DNA of 40,932 nt from assembly GCF_000312665.1 (NCBI RefSeq), contig NZ_HF536774.1:35504-76435 (forward strand). Reading direction: 5' to 3'. Positions 33,837 through 40,932 of the stretch are shown piece after piece. The DNA comes from Rhizobium mesoamericanum STM3625. GTDB lineage: Bacteria; Pseudomonadota; Alphaproteobacteria; Rhizobiales; Rhizobiaceae. Below the pieces are notes generated by a model. It was not told the DNA's origin. It saw nothing but the letters and a program-made list of their open reading frames with translations, and did not search any database. How positions within the stretch are numbered: the stretch's first letter is position 1; each line of letters opens with the position of its first letter. The position numbers and the translations under genes are program-made.

Positions 33837-34742
33837 ATGCGGGCCGATCTATTAGACGGGATTGTCATTTTCACGCGCGTCGCCGAGAAGCGCAGCTTCA
33901 CCGCTGCAGCCGTGGAACTCGGGGTCACAACGGCGGCGGTGAGTTGGAGCATCAAGCGACTTGAGGCCCGTGTCGGCACCACGCTTCTGACCCGCACAAC
34001 GCGGTCGGTGGGACTGACCGAGGCCGGTGAACTGTTCCTAGAGCAGGCGCTGGCCAGCGTGGCCAATGTCGAAGCGGGAATTGAAGCCGCCCAAAGAATG
34101 GGTGCCAATCCCGCAGGACTGCTACGCCTCAGCGTTCCTTATGTCGCCCAGACGCTGATCGAGCCGGTGCTGGAGGGCTTTGCCGCTGCGTATCCCGGCG
34201 TCGAGCTGGAGCTGGTGTTTGATGACCGTTTCGTCGATATCGTGGCGGAGGGCTATGACGCGGGCATTCGGATCGGCGAGATGATCGCACAGGACATGAT
34301 CGCGGTAAGGCTCACGAAGCCATCGCCGCTGACGGTCGTCGGATCTCCTGCATATTTCGCCCGGAGAGGTAAACCGCTACGTCCGGAACACCTCAGCGAG
34401 CATGCCTGCATCAACGTCCGGCTGTTCGGGGGCGCACTCTACCGGTGGATGTTCACGGAGCGATCCGGACGCGGTGAACCGCGAACTTTTACTATGCACG
34501 TAAAGGGCCCGCTGACTGTCAACGGGCCGGCGACATGCACGTCCGCCGCCGTGGCGGGCGTCGGCCTCACTTATAACATTGCCTCGATTGTTGAGCCCCT
34601 GGTCCGGCAGGGACTGCTGGAGCCGTGCCTGGAAGGCTTCATGCCTGAAAGTCCCGGGTTCTTTAGCTACTTCCCCAACAGGAAACAGATGTTGCCCAAG
34701 CTCCGCGCGTTCGTGGACTTTTGGAAACATGATCACCAGTAG
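33837..34742 (+). CDS. LysR-family transcriptional regulator
   Basis: 301 residues from the ATG at 33837. The N-terminal winged helix is VIFTRVAEKRSFTAAAVELGVTTAAVSWSIKRLEARVGTTLLTRTTRSVGLTEAG, and the C-terminal effector domain includes LRLSVPYVAQTLIEPVLEGFAAAYPGVELELVFDD, typical of the AaeR/DmlR-like branch. It is divergent from the secreted hydrolase. The gap holds GCTGGATTTGA twice (near 33783 and 33823), 40 bases apart, possibly operator half-sites. Confidence 0.93.
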   Translation: MRADLLDGIVIFTRVAEKRSFTAAAVELGVTTAAVSWSIKRLEARVGTTLLTRTTRSVGLTEAGELFLEQALASVANVEAGIEAAQRMGANPAGLLRLSVPYVAQTLIEPVLEGFAAAYPGVELELVFDDRFVDIVAEGYDAGIRIGEMIAQDMIAVRLTKPSPLTVVGSPAYFARRGKPLRPEHLSEHACINVRLFGGALYRWMFTERSGRGEPRTFTMHVKGPLTVNGPATCTSAAVAGVGLTYNIASIVEPLVRQGLLEPCLEGFMPESPGFFSYFPNRKQMLPKLRAFVDFWKHDHQ

Positions 34743-34980
34743 CTCTAAGAAGCCCTATCGCCCAGGACCCTGTGAAACGGCAACGCCACATCGGCCCCAA
34801 GTCCGTCACCAAGCGTTGTTCGAGCTTGAACCAACTGCCCCAAAGTCTCATGCCCTTCTGCCGATACAGGTGACGTCCTTCTTGGAGCTTCGCCCAGAAA
34901 CCGCATACCGACAGCTCGCCTCCCGCCGAAATCAGGGCGGGTAAGAAATCGCGGCACGGGCCAGATGATGCTCTCCGCCC

Positions 34981-35898
34981 TCAATGACGGATGAGACCGA
35001 ACCGATGCGCTTCATCCAGCAGATGGCGAACAGAGGACGGTTGCCATTTTCGACCACCGCGCGCCGGCCGCTCTCCCATCTGATCTAGCTGGGCGGCAAT
35101 ATCGCGAAGCGATAGATCGGGATCGGCAATAGCAATAGCCGCCACGAGCTTCATCAGGTGATCTTCCGGCGCGCGGCGAGGCGAGCGAGCCAGGAGCTCG
35201 GGTTCGGCCAGTTTCTCACGGACCATACGATGAACGGCGCGGCGGAGACGCTCGATGGTCCAGTCGTGACCGCGGCGATTGAGCACCCGCACGACATTGT
35301 CCCAGCTATGTTGCGGCCGAAGTTGTCGCACTACCGGCAGCCACGTCTGCGCCGACGCAATGAGTTCATCGAGATAGAGTTTCTCCCGCGCTTGCGAGAC
35401 TGCCTTGATTGCCTCCGGTCGCCGCTCTCGCAGGCCCGGGTTGCCAGGAAGTTTGCCGCGTGCCCTCGCCGCCTTGATTCCGGCTTTGGTGCGTTCGGCG
35501 ATCAGAGCGCGCTCGAGCTGCGCGACGGCGCCAAGGACCTGAAGGGAAAACATTCCCTGTGGCGTCGAGGTATCGATTGGGTCACGTAGTGACCTAAAAT
35601 GCACGCCGTGCTCCTCGAGGTCCTCGATCACGGACAAGAGATGACTCACCGATCTGGCCAGCCGATCGAGGCGGACGACGACGAGCACGTCGCCCGTGGT
35701 GAGTTCGCCGAGCAGCCGCGTCAACACCGGTCGAGCGCGCGATGCCCCGGAGCCGTGTTCCTGGTAGATCCGATCGCAGCCAGCGGCCCGCAATTCGTCC
35801 AACTGGGCATCGTGCACCTGGTCATCCGTCGACACGCGGGCATAACCGATCATCCGCTTGGGAGGTCGTTGTACGTTAGCTATTTGTCGCTTCGCCAT
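34981..35898 (-). CDS. tnpR: Serine recombinase / Tn3-type resolvase with extended C-terminus
   Basis: 305 residues from the ATG at 35898. The resolvase domain has the catalytic Ser23 in IGYARVSTDDQ, then VVVRLDRLARS, LQVLGAVAQLERALIAERTKAG, and a helix-turn-helix follows. The extra ~120 residues (SQAREKLYLDELIASAQTWLPVVRQLRP onward) resemble long resolvases of Tn163/ISXc5-type Tn3 elements. Such enzymes resolve cointegrates at a res site, a candidate for which lies upstream (36312-36337). The gene symbol is by role; tnpA of the same element is not adjacent because IS66 sequence starts right after the res region. Confidence 0.85.
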   Translation of the reverse strand: MAKRQIANVQRPPKRMIGYARVSTDDQVHDAQLDELRAAGCDRIYQEHGSGASRARPVLTRLLGELTTGDVLVVVRLDRLARSVSHLLSVIEDLEEHGVHFRSLRDPIDTSTPQGMFSLQVLGAVAQLERALIAERTKAGIKAARARGKLPGNPGLRERRPEAIKAVSQAREKLYLDELIASAQTWLPVVRQLRPQHSWDNVVRVLNRRGHDWTIERLRRAVHRMVREKLAEPELLARSPRRAPEDHLMKLVAAIAIADPDLSLRDIAAQLDQMGERPARGGRKWQPSSVRHLLDEAHRFGLIRH

Positions 35899-36311
35899 CG
35901 CGCTTTTAATTGCCCCATTTCGGTGCTTTGTACAGATAAGCAATGCGTGAGAAAATGGTCCTTTGCAAGCGTGTTTTAGACATGAAATAGCGGCCCGCCA
36001 GACTCGGAATGCCGTTGCGAACGAGCAACCGAGCGTCGGCATAGGCAAATGCGCATCAGCGGGCTTCTGTGGCGGAAACTGCGGAAAAACAGCGGTTTTG
36101 GAGATGGCTGTGAGAGCAGGGGGCCGGCTGAGAGCCGCCGGCGCTCTATTTCGGAAAAGAGTGTAGGCCATATGCGCCGACGGCGGCCGTCGATTTTTGC
36201 GATGGGAATCCGGTCATCCCGGTCGAAATCGCGCGGAAAGCCCGGAAAACCCGTTGTTTCCAGTGATCCGGGACGACCGACATCGCTGTTTTGCGGCTTG
36301 AAATCAATCAC

Positions 36312-36337
36312 GTCCGATAAGCGTCACTTATCGGAAG
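36312..36337. other. Candidate res subsite (resolvase binding)
   Basis: CCGATAAG (36314-36321) and CTTATCGG (36327-36334) form a perfect dyad 5 bases apart. The left arm with flank, CGTCCGATA, matches the resolvase consensus half-site TGTCYRWTA at 8 of 9 positions. It lies about 410 bases upstream of the recombinase start. The rest of 35899-36419 shows no gene. Confidence 0.45.
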
Positions 36338-36419
36338 TGAAGCCTCGCGCAAAGCACCGTCATGGGCAACGGAAGCTAACGTGGTAATTGCTTCTAAAAC
36401 GGAAAATAACAGCGGTAAT

Positions 36420-36691
36420 TCAAATGGTTAAAGCGATGGAAACATCACGTACTCCACCAAGTTGGCAAGTTGGCACTAACGGGGGTCGGAACAAGATCTG
36501 TTCCGACCCCATATCGGCATGTTCTTGTTTCCAGTGCCAAGGCAGGCAACGCTCCAAGGAGGTCGACTTTATCTCGCCCGACACGGTGCGTTCAAGCACG
36601 TCGTTGAGCCACGTATAGGGATCGAGGCCGTTCAACTTTGCGGTGGTTAGCAACGAACCCAAAATGGCCCACGTCTCGGCCCCGCCATCGA
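36420..36691 (-). pseudogene. tnpC: IS66 transposase TnpC, C-terminal piece
   Basis: The minus strand reads DGGAETWAILGSLLTTAKLNG, then DPYTWLNDVLERTVSGEIKS and LERCLPWHWKQE, the conserved C-terminal domain of IS66 transposases. The N-terminal rest of the same protein is at 39262-40706 and ends at the same codons (FAGSDGGA), so the gene has been split by an insertion. The last ~30 residues to the stop at 36420 do not look like IS66 and include a strong palindrome (36482-36510). Confidence 0.85.
36482..36510. repeat. 12-bp perfect palindrome in the tail of IS66 tnpC
   Basis: GGGGTCGGAACA (36482-36493) and TGTTCCGACCCC (36499-36510) pair exactly around AGATC. The left 20 bases also match the outer end of the Tn3-type repeat at 2063-2100 in 16 of 20 positions, starting with the same GGGG. 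It may be a transposon end or a hairpin. Confidence 0.5.
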
Positions 36692-37168
36692 AGCCGGGTT
36701 CATAATGCCGGGTTTCTGGCATTCAAATCCAAGGTCGCTTATCCCTTTCATCCACTGGTTGACCAAACCGTATTGGTAACCGGCAGCCATGAGCACGAAG
36801 GTGTTCATTATCTGCTGATTCGACAAGTCCATGGTGGCTCATTTCAAATCCCCGCATGGATGTTTGATCCTGCGGCAAGTTCGATCGAGATCGTAGCCGA
36901 GCCGCGCCTTTCGGCAACGAAGCTTATTGAACTGCGGGCTTTCATTGATTCTCTCGTACCCTGTCGCTCGGTGCAAGAAGCCGAAGGGATACGCCATGAG
37001 AAAGCAATTTCGCATGCAATTGGATCTGTTCGTGACAGCCCGGCCGATAGACATGAGCGACACCCAGCGCCGGGAAGCCTTAACACTCCTGCAACTGCTG
37101 TTGACAGAAGCGGCGTCAAAGCTGACCGGCAAGCGGGGCGCCGACGGCGGAAAGGAGGCGGGCAATGA
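36638..37168 (+). CDS. DUF5372-like protein of the inserted cassette (start unclear)
   Basis: After residue ~33 the frame reads VAYPFHPLVDQTVLVTGSHEHEG and GGSFQIPAWMFDPAASS, the pattern of small DUF5372-type proteins that precede serine recombinases in rhizobial mobile cassettes. No ATG or GTG starts it inside the cassette; the nearest in-frame start is a TTG at 36638 in flanking IS66 DNA. So the native start may have been lost at the insertion edge, or a rare start is used. The C-terminal 50 residues overlap the next small ORF in another frame and may not be conserved. Confidence 0.5.
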   Translation: MRWLATNPKWPTSRPRHRSRVHNAGFLAFKSKVAYPFHPLVDQTVLVTGSHEHEGVHYLLIRQVHGGSFQIPAWMFDPAASSIEIVAEPRLSATKLIELRAFIDSLVPCRSVQEAEGIRHEKAISHAIGSVRDSPADRHERHPAPGSLNTPATAVDRSGVKADRQAGRRRRKGGGQ

Positions 37169-37172
37169 GTAA
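36996..37172 (+). CDS. Small cassette protein, 58 aa
   Basis: Starts at ATG 36996 (MRKQFRMQLDLFVTARPIDM) and overlaps the recombinase start by 8 bases, with the recombinase ribosome site AAAGGAGG inside its end. Two short helices (SDTQRREALTLLQLLLTEA) are predicted. No family name is recognised. Its tight coupling suggests it helps or regulates the recombinase. Confidence 0.6.
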   Translation: MRKQFRMQLDLFVTARPIDMSDTQRREALTLLQLLLTEAASKLTGKRGADGGKEAGNE

Positions 37173-39242
37173 GATCACCGCCGACCATCTTAGCCTTAGC
37201 GCCTTCGTCTACGTCCGGCAGTCGACGGCCTACCAGGTTGCCAATAATCTGGAAAGCCAAAGACGGCAGTACAGCTTAGTCGAGCGTGCTCGACAGTTGG
37301 GTTGGGAGACCGTCGAGATCGTGGACGATGACCTTGGACGATCCGGAGGTGGCACGGCCCGCCCGGGGTTCGAGAAGCTGTTGGCGGCGATATGTGAGGG
37401 CCGGGTGGGAGCAGTGGTATCGCTTGAGGCTTCACGTCTGGCGCGTAATGGCCGTGATTGGCACACCTTGCTGGAATTTTGTGGTCTGGTCGGCACTCTG
37501 ATCGTCGATGAGGAGGCTCTATTTACGATCCGCGCTCGCCTAACGATCGTCTCCTTCTTGGCATGAAGGGCACTATGAGCGAGATGGAGTTATCCGTGTT
37601 TCGGCAACGATCCGTCGAGGCCATGCGCCAAAAGGCGCGGCGCGGCGACCTTCATCTCACCGTTGCCGTCGGATACGTGAAGACGGATGATGCCCGTGTC
37701 GAGAAGGATCCAGATCGGCGCGTTCAGGAGGGCATTCTGCTCGTCTTTCGCAAATTCGCCGAACTGCAGACCGTCCGCCAGGTGTTGCTCTGGTTCAGGC
37801 AAGAGAATGTCTTGGTCCCGTCTGTCATTCAAGGGCGGGGCAAACGGCCGATCGAGTGGAAAGCTCCGGTTTATCACACCCTTCATCACATACTGACAAA
37901 CCCGGTCTACGCCGGCTCCTACGCCTATGGCCGGCGTGCAACACGTGTGATGATCAAGGATGGGCGCAAACGGGTCACCCGTGATACGTTGCGGCGTAAT
38001 TCGAAGGACTGGGAGGTTTTGATCCACGACCATCATGAAGGCTATATTAGCTGGGCCGAGTTTGAAAGGAATCAGCATCTGATCGCCGAGAATGCGAATG
38101 GAAAAAGCTACATGGGACGAGGTTCGATAAGACGTGGCGAAGCTTTATTGCCCGGACTATTCCGCTGCGGTCGCTGCGGTCGCCGACTGCATATTCAATA
38201 CTCTGGGAAAGGCGGCAATACGCAGCGATATGTTTGTCGCGGCACGTTCGGCGACCTGGCGGTCGGCAACTGTATCGGCTTCGGTGGCATGCGGGTCGAT
38301 AGGGCCGTCGCGCAGGAGGTTCTCGAACGGTTGCAACCTCTCGGAATTGAGGCGGCCTTGCGAGCAATGGAGGCGCACACTCAGCGTCACAGCGACAAGC
38401 ATCACCAACTCGAGAACTCAATCAAGCAAGCACAATACGAGGCTGCCCGGGCGCGTCGCCAGTATGACGCTGTCGATCCCGACAATCGGTTGGTCGCGGG
38501 CGAGTTGGAAAGGCGCTGGAATGAGAAGCTGATCCAATTGCGTGACCTAGAGATCGAGCTTGAGACGCTCTCGACCGACCGTGACATGCCCGCACTATCG
38601 ACAGATGACCGTGCAAGACTGATGAAGTTGGGCAGCGACCTGGGGCAGGCATGGGACAACCCCAGTGTATCCACCGAGACGCGCAAAAAGATCATTCGGT
38701 TACTGATCACGGAAATTATCGTCGATATCGTCGACGACACATTGGCGATCATCATTCATTGGCAAGGTGGCGATCATACCCGGATGACAGTGAGGAAGAA
38801 CAAGATCGGCCAGACCCGCTGGGCAGTTGAGGCTGATGTCGTTGATCTCGTGCGCGCTTTGGCCAGGCAATTACCTGATTTGTCAATCGCAGCGATCCTG
38901 AACCGTTCCGGCAAGCGGACCGGGCACGGCGCCAGTTGGACGCGAAGCCACGTCTGCAGTCTTCGCAACATCCATGGTATCTCCGTCTATCGAGAAGGTG
39001 AGCGGGTCGAACGCGGTGAGAGAACCCTCGATGAGGCCGCGGACATTCTGAAGGTAAGTCGAGCTACGGCCTATCGGATGGTCAGCAGCGGCGTCCTTCC
39101 GGCGCGCCAGCTATGCACCGGAGCGCCCTGGATCGTCCGAATTTCCGACCTCCAGCACGACGCCGTGCGCCACGAAGCCGATGCCAGGCGATCGCGGCGC
39201 CCGAGATCTCAGGATCTGGTTCAAAATCCCCTTTTATTATAA
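37165..39242 (+). pseudogene. Large serine recombinase, frameshifted near 37520
   Basis: The first frame (37165-37566) holds the resolvase domain with catalytic Ser20 in FVYVRQST and VVSLEASRLARNGRDW, in phase to LIVDEEAL. In the third frame the DNA then reads YDPRSPNDRLLLGMKGTMSEMEL, joining the second frame (37563-39242), so one extra base (or two missing) lies at about 37519-37524. The second part carries the recombinase domain (HHILTNPVYAGSYAYG), a zinc ribbon (CGRCGRRLHIQY with a later C-x-G), a coiled coil and, unusually, a C-terminal excisionase-type helix-turn-helix (RTLDEAADILKVSRATAYRMV). An intact product would be about 690 aa. In this state the cassette is probably locked in place. 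Confidence 0.85.
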
Positions 39243-39261
39243 GGAGATCATCAGATGAGCA

Positions 39262-40706
39262 GTATGACGCGCCGCCGTCGCTGCCGGCGAAGAGACTGTT
39301 CTTTCTCGTGATCGTCTGGGGCCTGATGGCACGCTCAACGATGTTGCTGTCGAGCTCGATGCGGCCGTCGGTAAGGAAGCGTTCGAAGATGGAGCGACGC
39401 GAGGTGGCATAGCGGATCGCTTCTGCGAGCTTCGACTTGCCGGAGATCCGCGGCAGGGTCTTTTGCCACAGGGCGAAGAGCTCAGTGACAACTGCAGCAG
39501 ATGTCGCCTGACGTGCCGCGACACGCGCGTCAGGGCTCTGCCCCCGGGCCGCCGCTTCCACCTCCCAGAGCTTTGCCATCAATTCCACCGTCTCGCTGGC
39601 TATCTTGGAGCTGTCCGAGGCGTGGAGTTCGTAGAACTTGCGCCTGCTATGGGACCAGCAGCCGGCCAGCATCACGCCGTCACTGCCGCCGTCAGATCGG
39701 GCAAGCTTGTTGTAGGCACCATGCCCGTCCACCTGAAGGATACCGCGATAGCCATTCAGATGCCGGGCGACGCGATCGCCAGCGCGGCTATCTTCGAAGC
39801 GATAGGCGACCATCGGCGGGCCACTACCGCCAAAGGGTCTATCATCCCTCGCATAAGCCCATAGCCAGGCTGTCTTTGCCGATCCGGATCCGGGCGCGAG
39901 CGTTGGCAATGTCGTCTCGTCCGCAAAGATGCGCTCAGCCTTCTTGATCTCGGCGAGGATGTAGTCGGCCAGGATATCGAGCTCGTAGCCGAGCTTGCCC
40001 ATCCATTGGGCCATCAGCTTCCGGTCAAGCTCAACCTTGTCGCGTGCATAGATTGCCTCCTGTCGATAGAGCGGAAGGCCATCTGCATATTTCGAGACAG
40101 CGATCTGGGCGAGAAGCGCTTCCGTTGGAATGCCACCCTCGATGATGTGCGCGGGCGCGGCTGCCTGGATGACGCCGTCTTCGTTCTTGAAGGCATACTT
40201 CGGCCGCCGGGTGACGATGACGCGGAACTTCGCCGGCACGACGTCCAGTCGCTCCGAGACGTCTTCTCCGATCAGCACCTTCTGTTTGCCGATGTGTTCG
40301 TGCAGTTCATCCGGCTCGATCACCACTTCGACTCGTTCCAGATGAGGTGCAAAGCCCTTGCGCGGCCGGGGTGCACGTTTCGCATCGGGATCAGCGGCAC
40401 CTTGTTTACCTTGGCTCGGATTGCCGAGATACCGGTCTCGATTTCCTAGAAGACAAAAGCCTGCTGCTCATCATCGATGCCCGGAGAGCCGAGCTTTTCC
40501 GATTGCCGGCCGAAGCGGGCGCGATCGAAGGCTTTCAGGATCTGGGTCAGTCGCTCGATGCGTTCGTCGGCATCGGCGTTTCTGGCTTTCAGGTCTGCGA
40601 CCTCGCTCTCGAGAGCATCGGTGCGCGCTGCCTTCTCGGCCATGGCAAGGACCATGGCTTTCAGGGTCTCTACATCATCCGGGAGCTGTAGATCGGGCGG
40701 CGTCAT
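39262..40706 (-). pseudogene. tnpC: IS66 transposase TnpC, N-terminal and catalytic part
   Basis: From the ATG at 40706 (MTPPDLQLPDDVETLKAM) a leucine-zipper-like N-terminus runs to a TAG at 40446-40448. After it comes EIETGISAIRAKVNK, then a frame change near 40405 leads to the long frame from 40326 with the zinc-finger-type region, IFADETTLPTLAPG, the DDE core (QVDGHGAYNKL, CWSHSRRKF) and RPQTITRKNSLFAGSDGGA, where the cassette breaks it. So it carries a nonsense mutation, a frameshift and an insertion. It was an IS66-type DDE transposase. Confidence 0.88.
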
Positions 40707-40779
40707 GAGGCCTACCAGAGCACAATTTGCTCCGGTTTTCCTGCCTTTTCAGGCGGTTGATTCACTTCGCCGCAGCCCT

Positions 40780-40932
40780 TTACCCAACAATCTCCCGCGG
40801 CTTCACCGCCACTGAGCGCACCCGTTTCCAGTCCATGCCGTCAACGAGCGCCATGAGCTGAGCGTGATTGAGCTGCACCCGGTTGTGGCCGATCCGCGGC
40901 CAGCAGAACTGCGCCTTCTCCAACCGCTTGTA
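40780..40932 (-). CDS. tnpB: IS66 Orf2 protein TnpB, C-terminal part (5' end beyond window)
   Basis: The minus strand reads YKRLEKAQFCWPRIGHNRVQ, then LNHAQLMALVDGMDWKRVR and ends at TAA 40782-40780, the conserved end of IS66 TnpB. It precedes tnpC as in all IS66 elements. TnpB is needed for IS66 transposition, though its role is unclear. The frame is open to the right edge. Confidence 0.88.
   Translation of the reverse strand, partial: YKRLEKAQFCWPRIGHNRVQLNHAQLMALVDGMDWKRVRSVAVKPREIVG

Larger units (their letters stand above)
36690..39262 (+). mobile_element. Serine-recombinase cassette inserted in IS66 tnpC
   Basis: tnpC codons for DGGA occur on both sides of this 2.6-kb block, with IS66 protein sequence continuing perfectly outward on each side. 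The block holds three rightward genes: a DUF5372-like gene, a 58-aa ORF and a large serine recombinase. Large serine recombinases integrate at short cores, and the two edges share GGC.CCGCC (left) and GCGCCGCC (right). The exact edges are uncertain by several bases. Confidence 0.7.
36420..40932 (-). mobile_element. IS66-family element, interrupted and running off the right edge
   Basis: Contains tnpB (partial, 40780-40932) and tnpC in two parts, all leftward, in the IS66 order orf2-orf3. tnpC carries a stop codon, a frameshift and a large insertion, so the element cannot transpose alone. The left terminal repeat was not found. Confidence 0.8.

Noticed and set aside
34743..34980. Minus-strand frame MRAESIIWPVPRFLTRP between LysR and the recombinase
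   Set aside because: It has no ribosome site or recognised domain; it may be a transposon-derived fragment but I could not place it.
36396..36409. AAAACGGAAAATAA, identical to part of the Tn21 terminal repeat
   Set aside because: The flanking GGGG and ACGCTAAG ends are absent and the orientation does not fit a transposon here, so it is probably chance.
1..40932. CRISPR arrays, tRNA and rRNA genes
   Set aside because: No regularly spaced direct repeats, cloverleaf sequences or rRNA stretches were seen anywhere in the window by eye.

Overview
The window looks like a stretch of a self-transmissible repABC plasmid from an alphaproteobacterium of the Rhizobiales (Rhizobium, Agrobacterium, Sinorhizobium or Mesorhizobium type). 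This rests on three things seen together: a repABC replication/partition cassette, a Ti-type tra system (traCDG and traAFBH diverging around an oriT), and a trb mating-pair-formation operon headed by a luxI-type traI and watched over by traR and traM. Base composition is GC-rich, with strong G/C third positions in the tra/trb genes. The rep region and the mobile elements are less biased.

Layout. 1-2100: 3' part of a Tn3-family transposase and its 38-bp terminal repeat, which abuts the tail of a broken gene. 2101-4850: small accessory genes (two orphans with look-alike structured leaders, a WGR-domain protein, a membrane-anchored thermonuclease-like protein). 4854-13193: conjugative DNA processing, with traG-traD-traC leftward, oriT at about 7415-7460, and traA-traF-traB-traH rightward. 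13379-16522: a control island made of an XRE/ImmA metalloprotease plus DUF4411 pair (toxin-antitoxin-like), a 72-aa XRE repressor with a tandem operator, the anti-activator traM and the quorum regulator traR. 16848-26986: leftward traI-trbBCDEJKLFGHI operon, in which trbE is frameshifted. 27047-31144: repABC with the antisense RNA between repB and repC. 31379-34742: decayed recombinase and integrase pieces, then a secreted alpha/beta hydrolase divergent from a LysR regulator. 34981-40932: a serine recombinase with a candidate res site, then an IS66-family element. Its tnpC is interrupted by a 2.6-kb cassette carrying a DUF5372-type gene, a small ORF and a frameshifted large serine recombinase.

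How it works together. TraI should make an acyl-homoserine lactone that activates TraR. TraM holds TraR back. TraR would then raise tra, trb and probably rep expression, as on Ti plasmids. TraA nicks oriT, TraG couples the DNA to the Trb channel, TraF processes the TrbC pilin, and RepABC maintains the plasmid. Points that depart from the standard picture are the XRE repressor facing traM, the TA-like pair between tra and the quorum genes, the shared C-terminal tail of TrbJ and TrbK, the broken trbE (the plasmid may not transfer itself in this state), repeated candidate regulatory half-sites, and the nested mobile elements.
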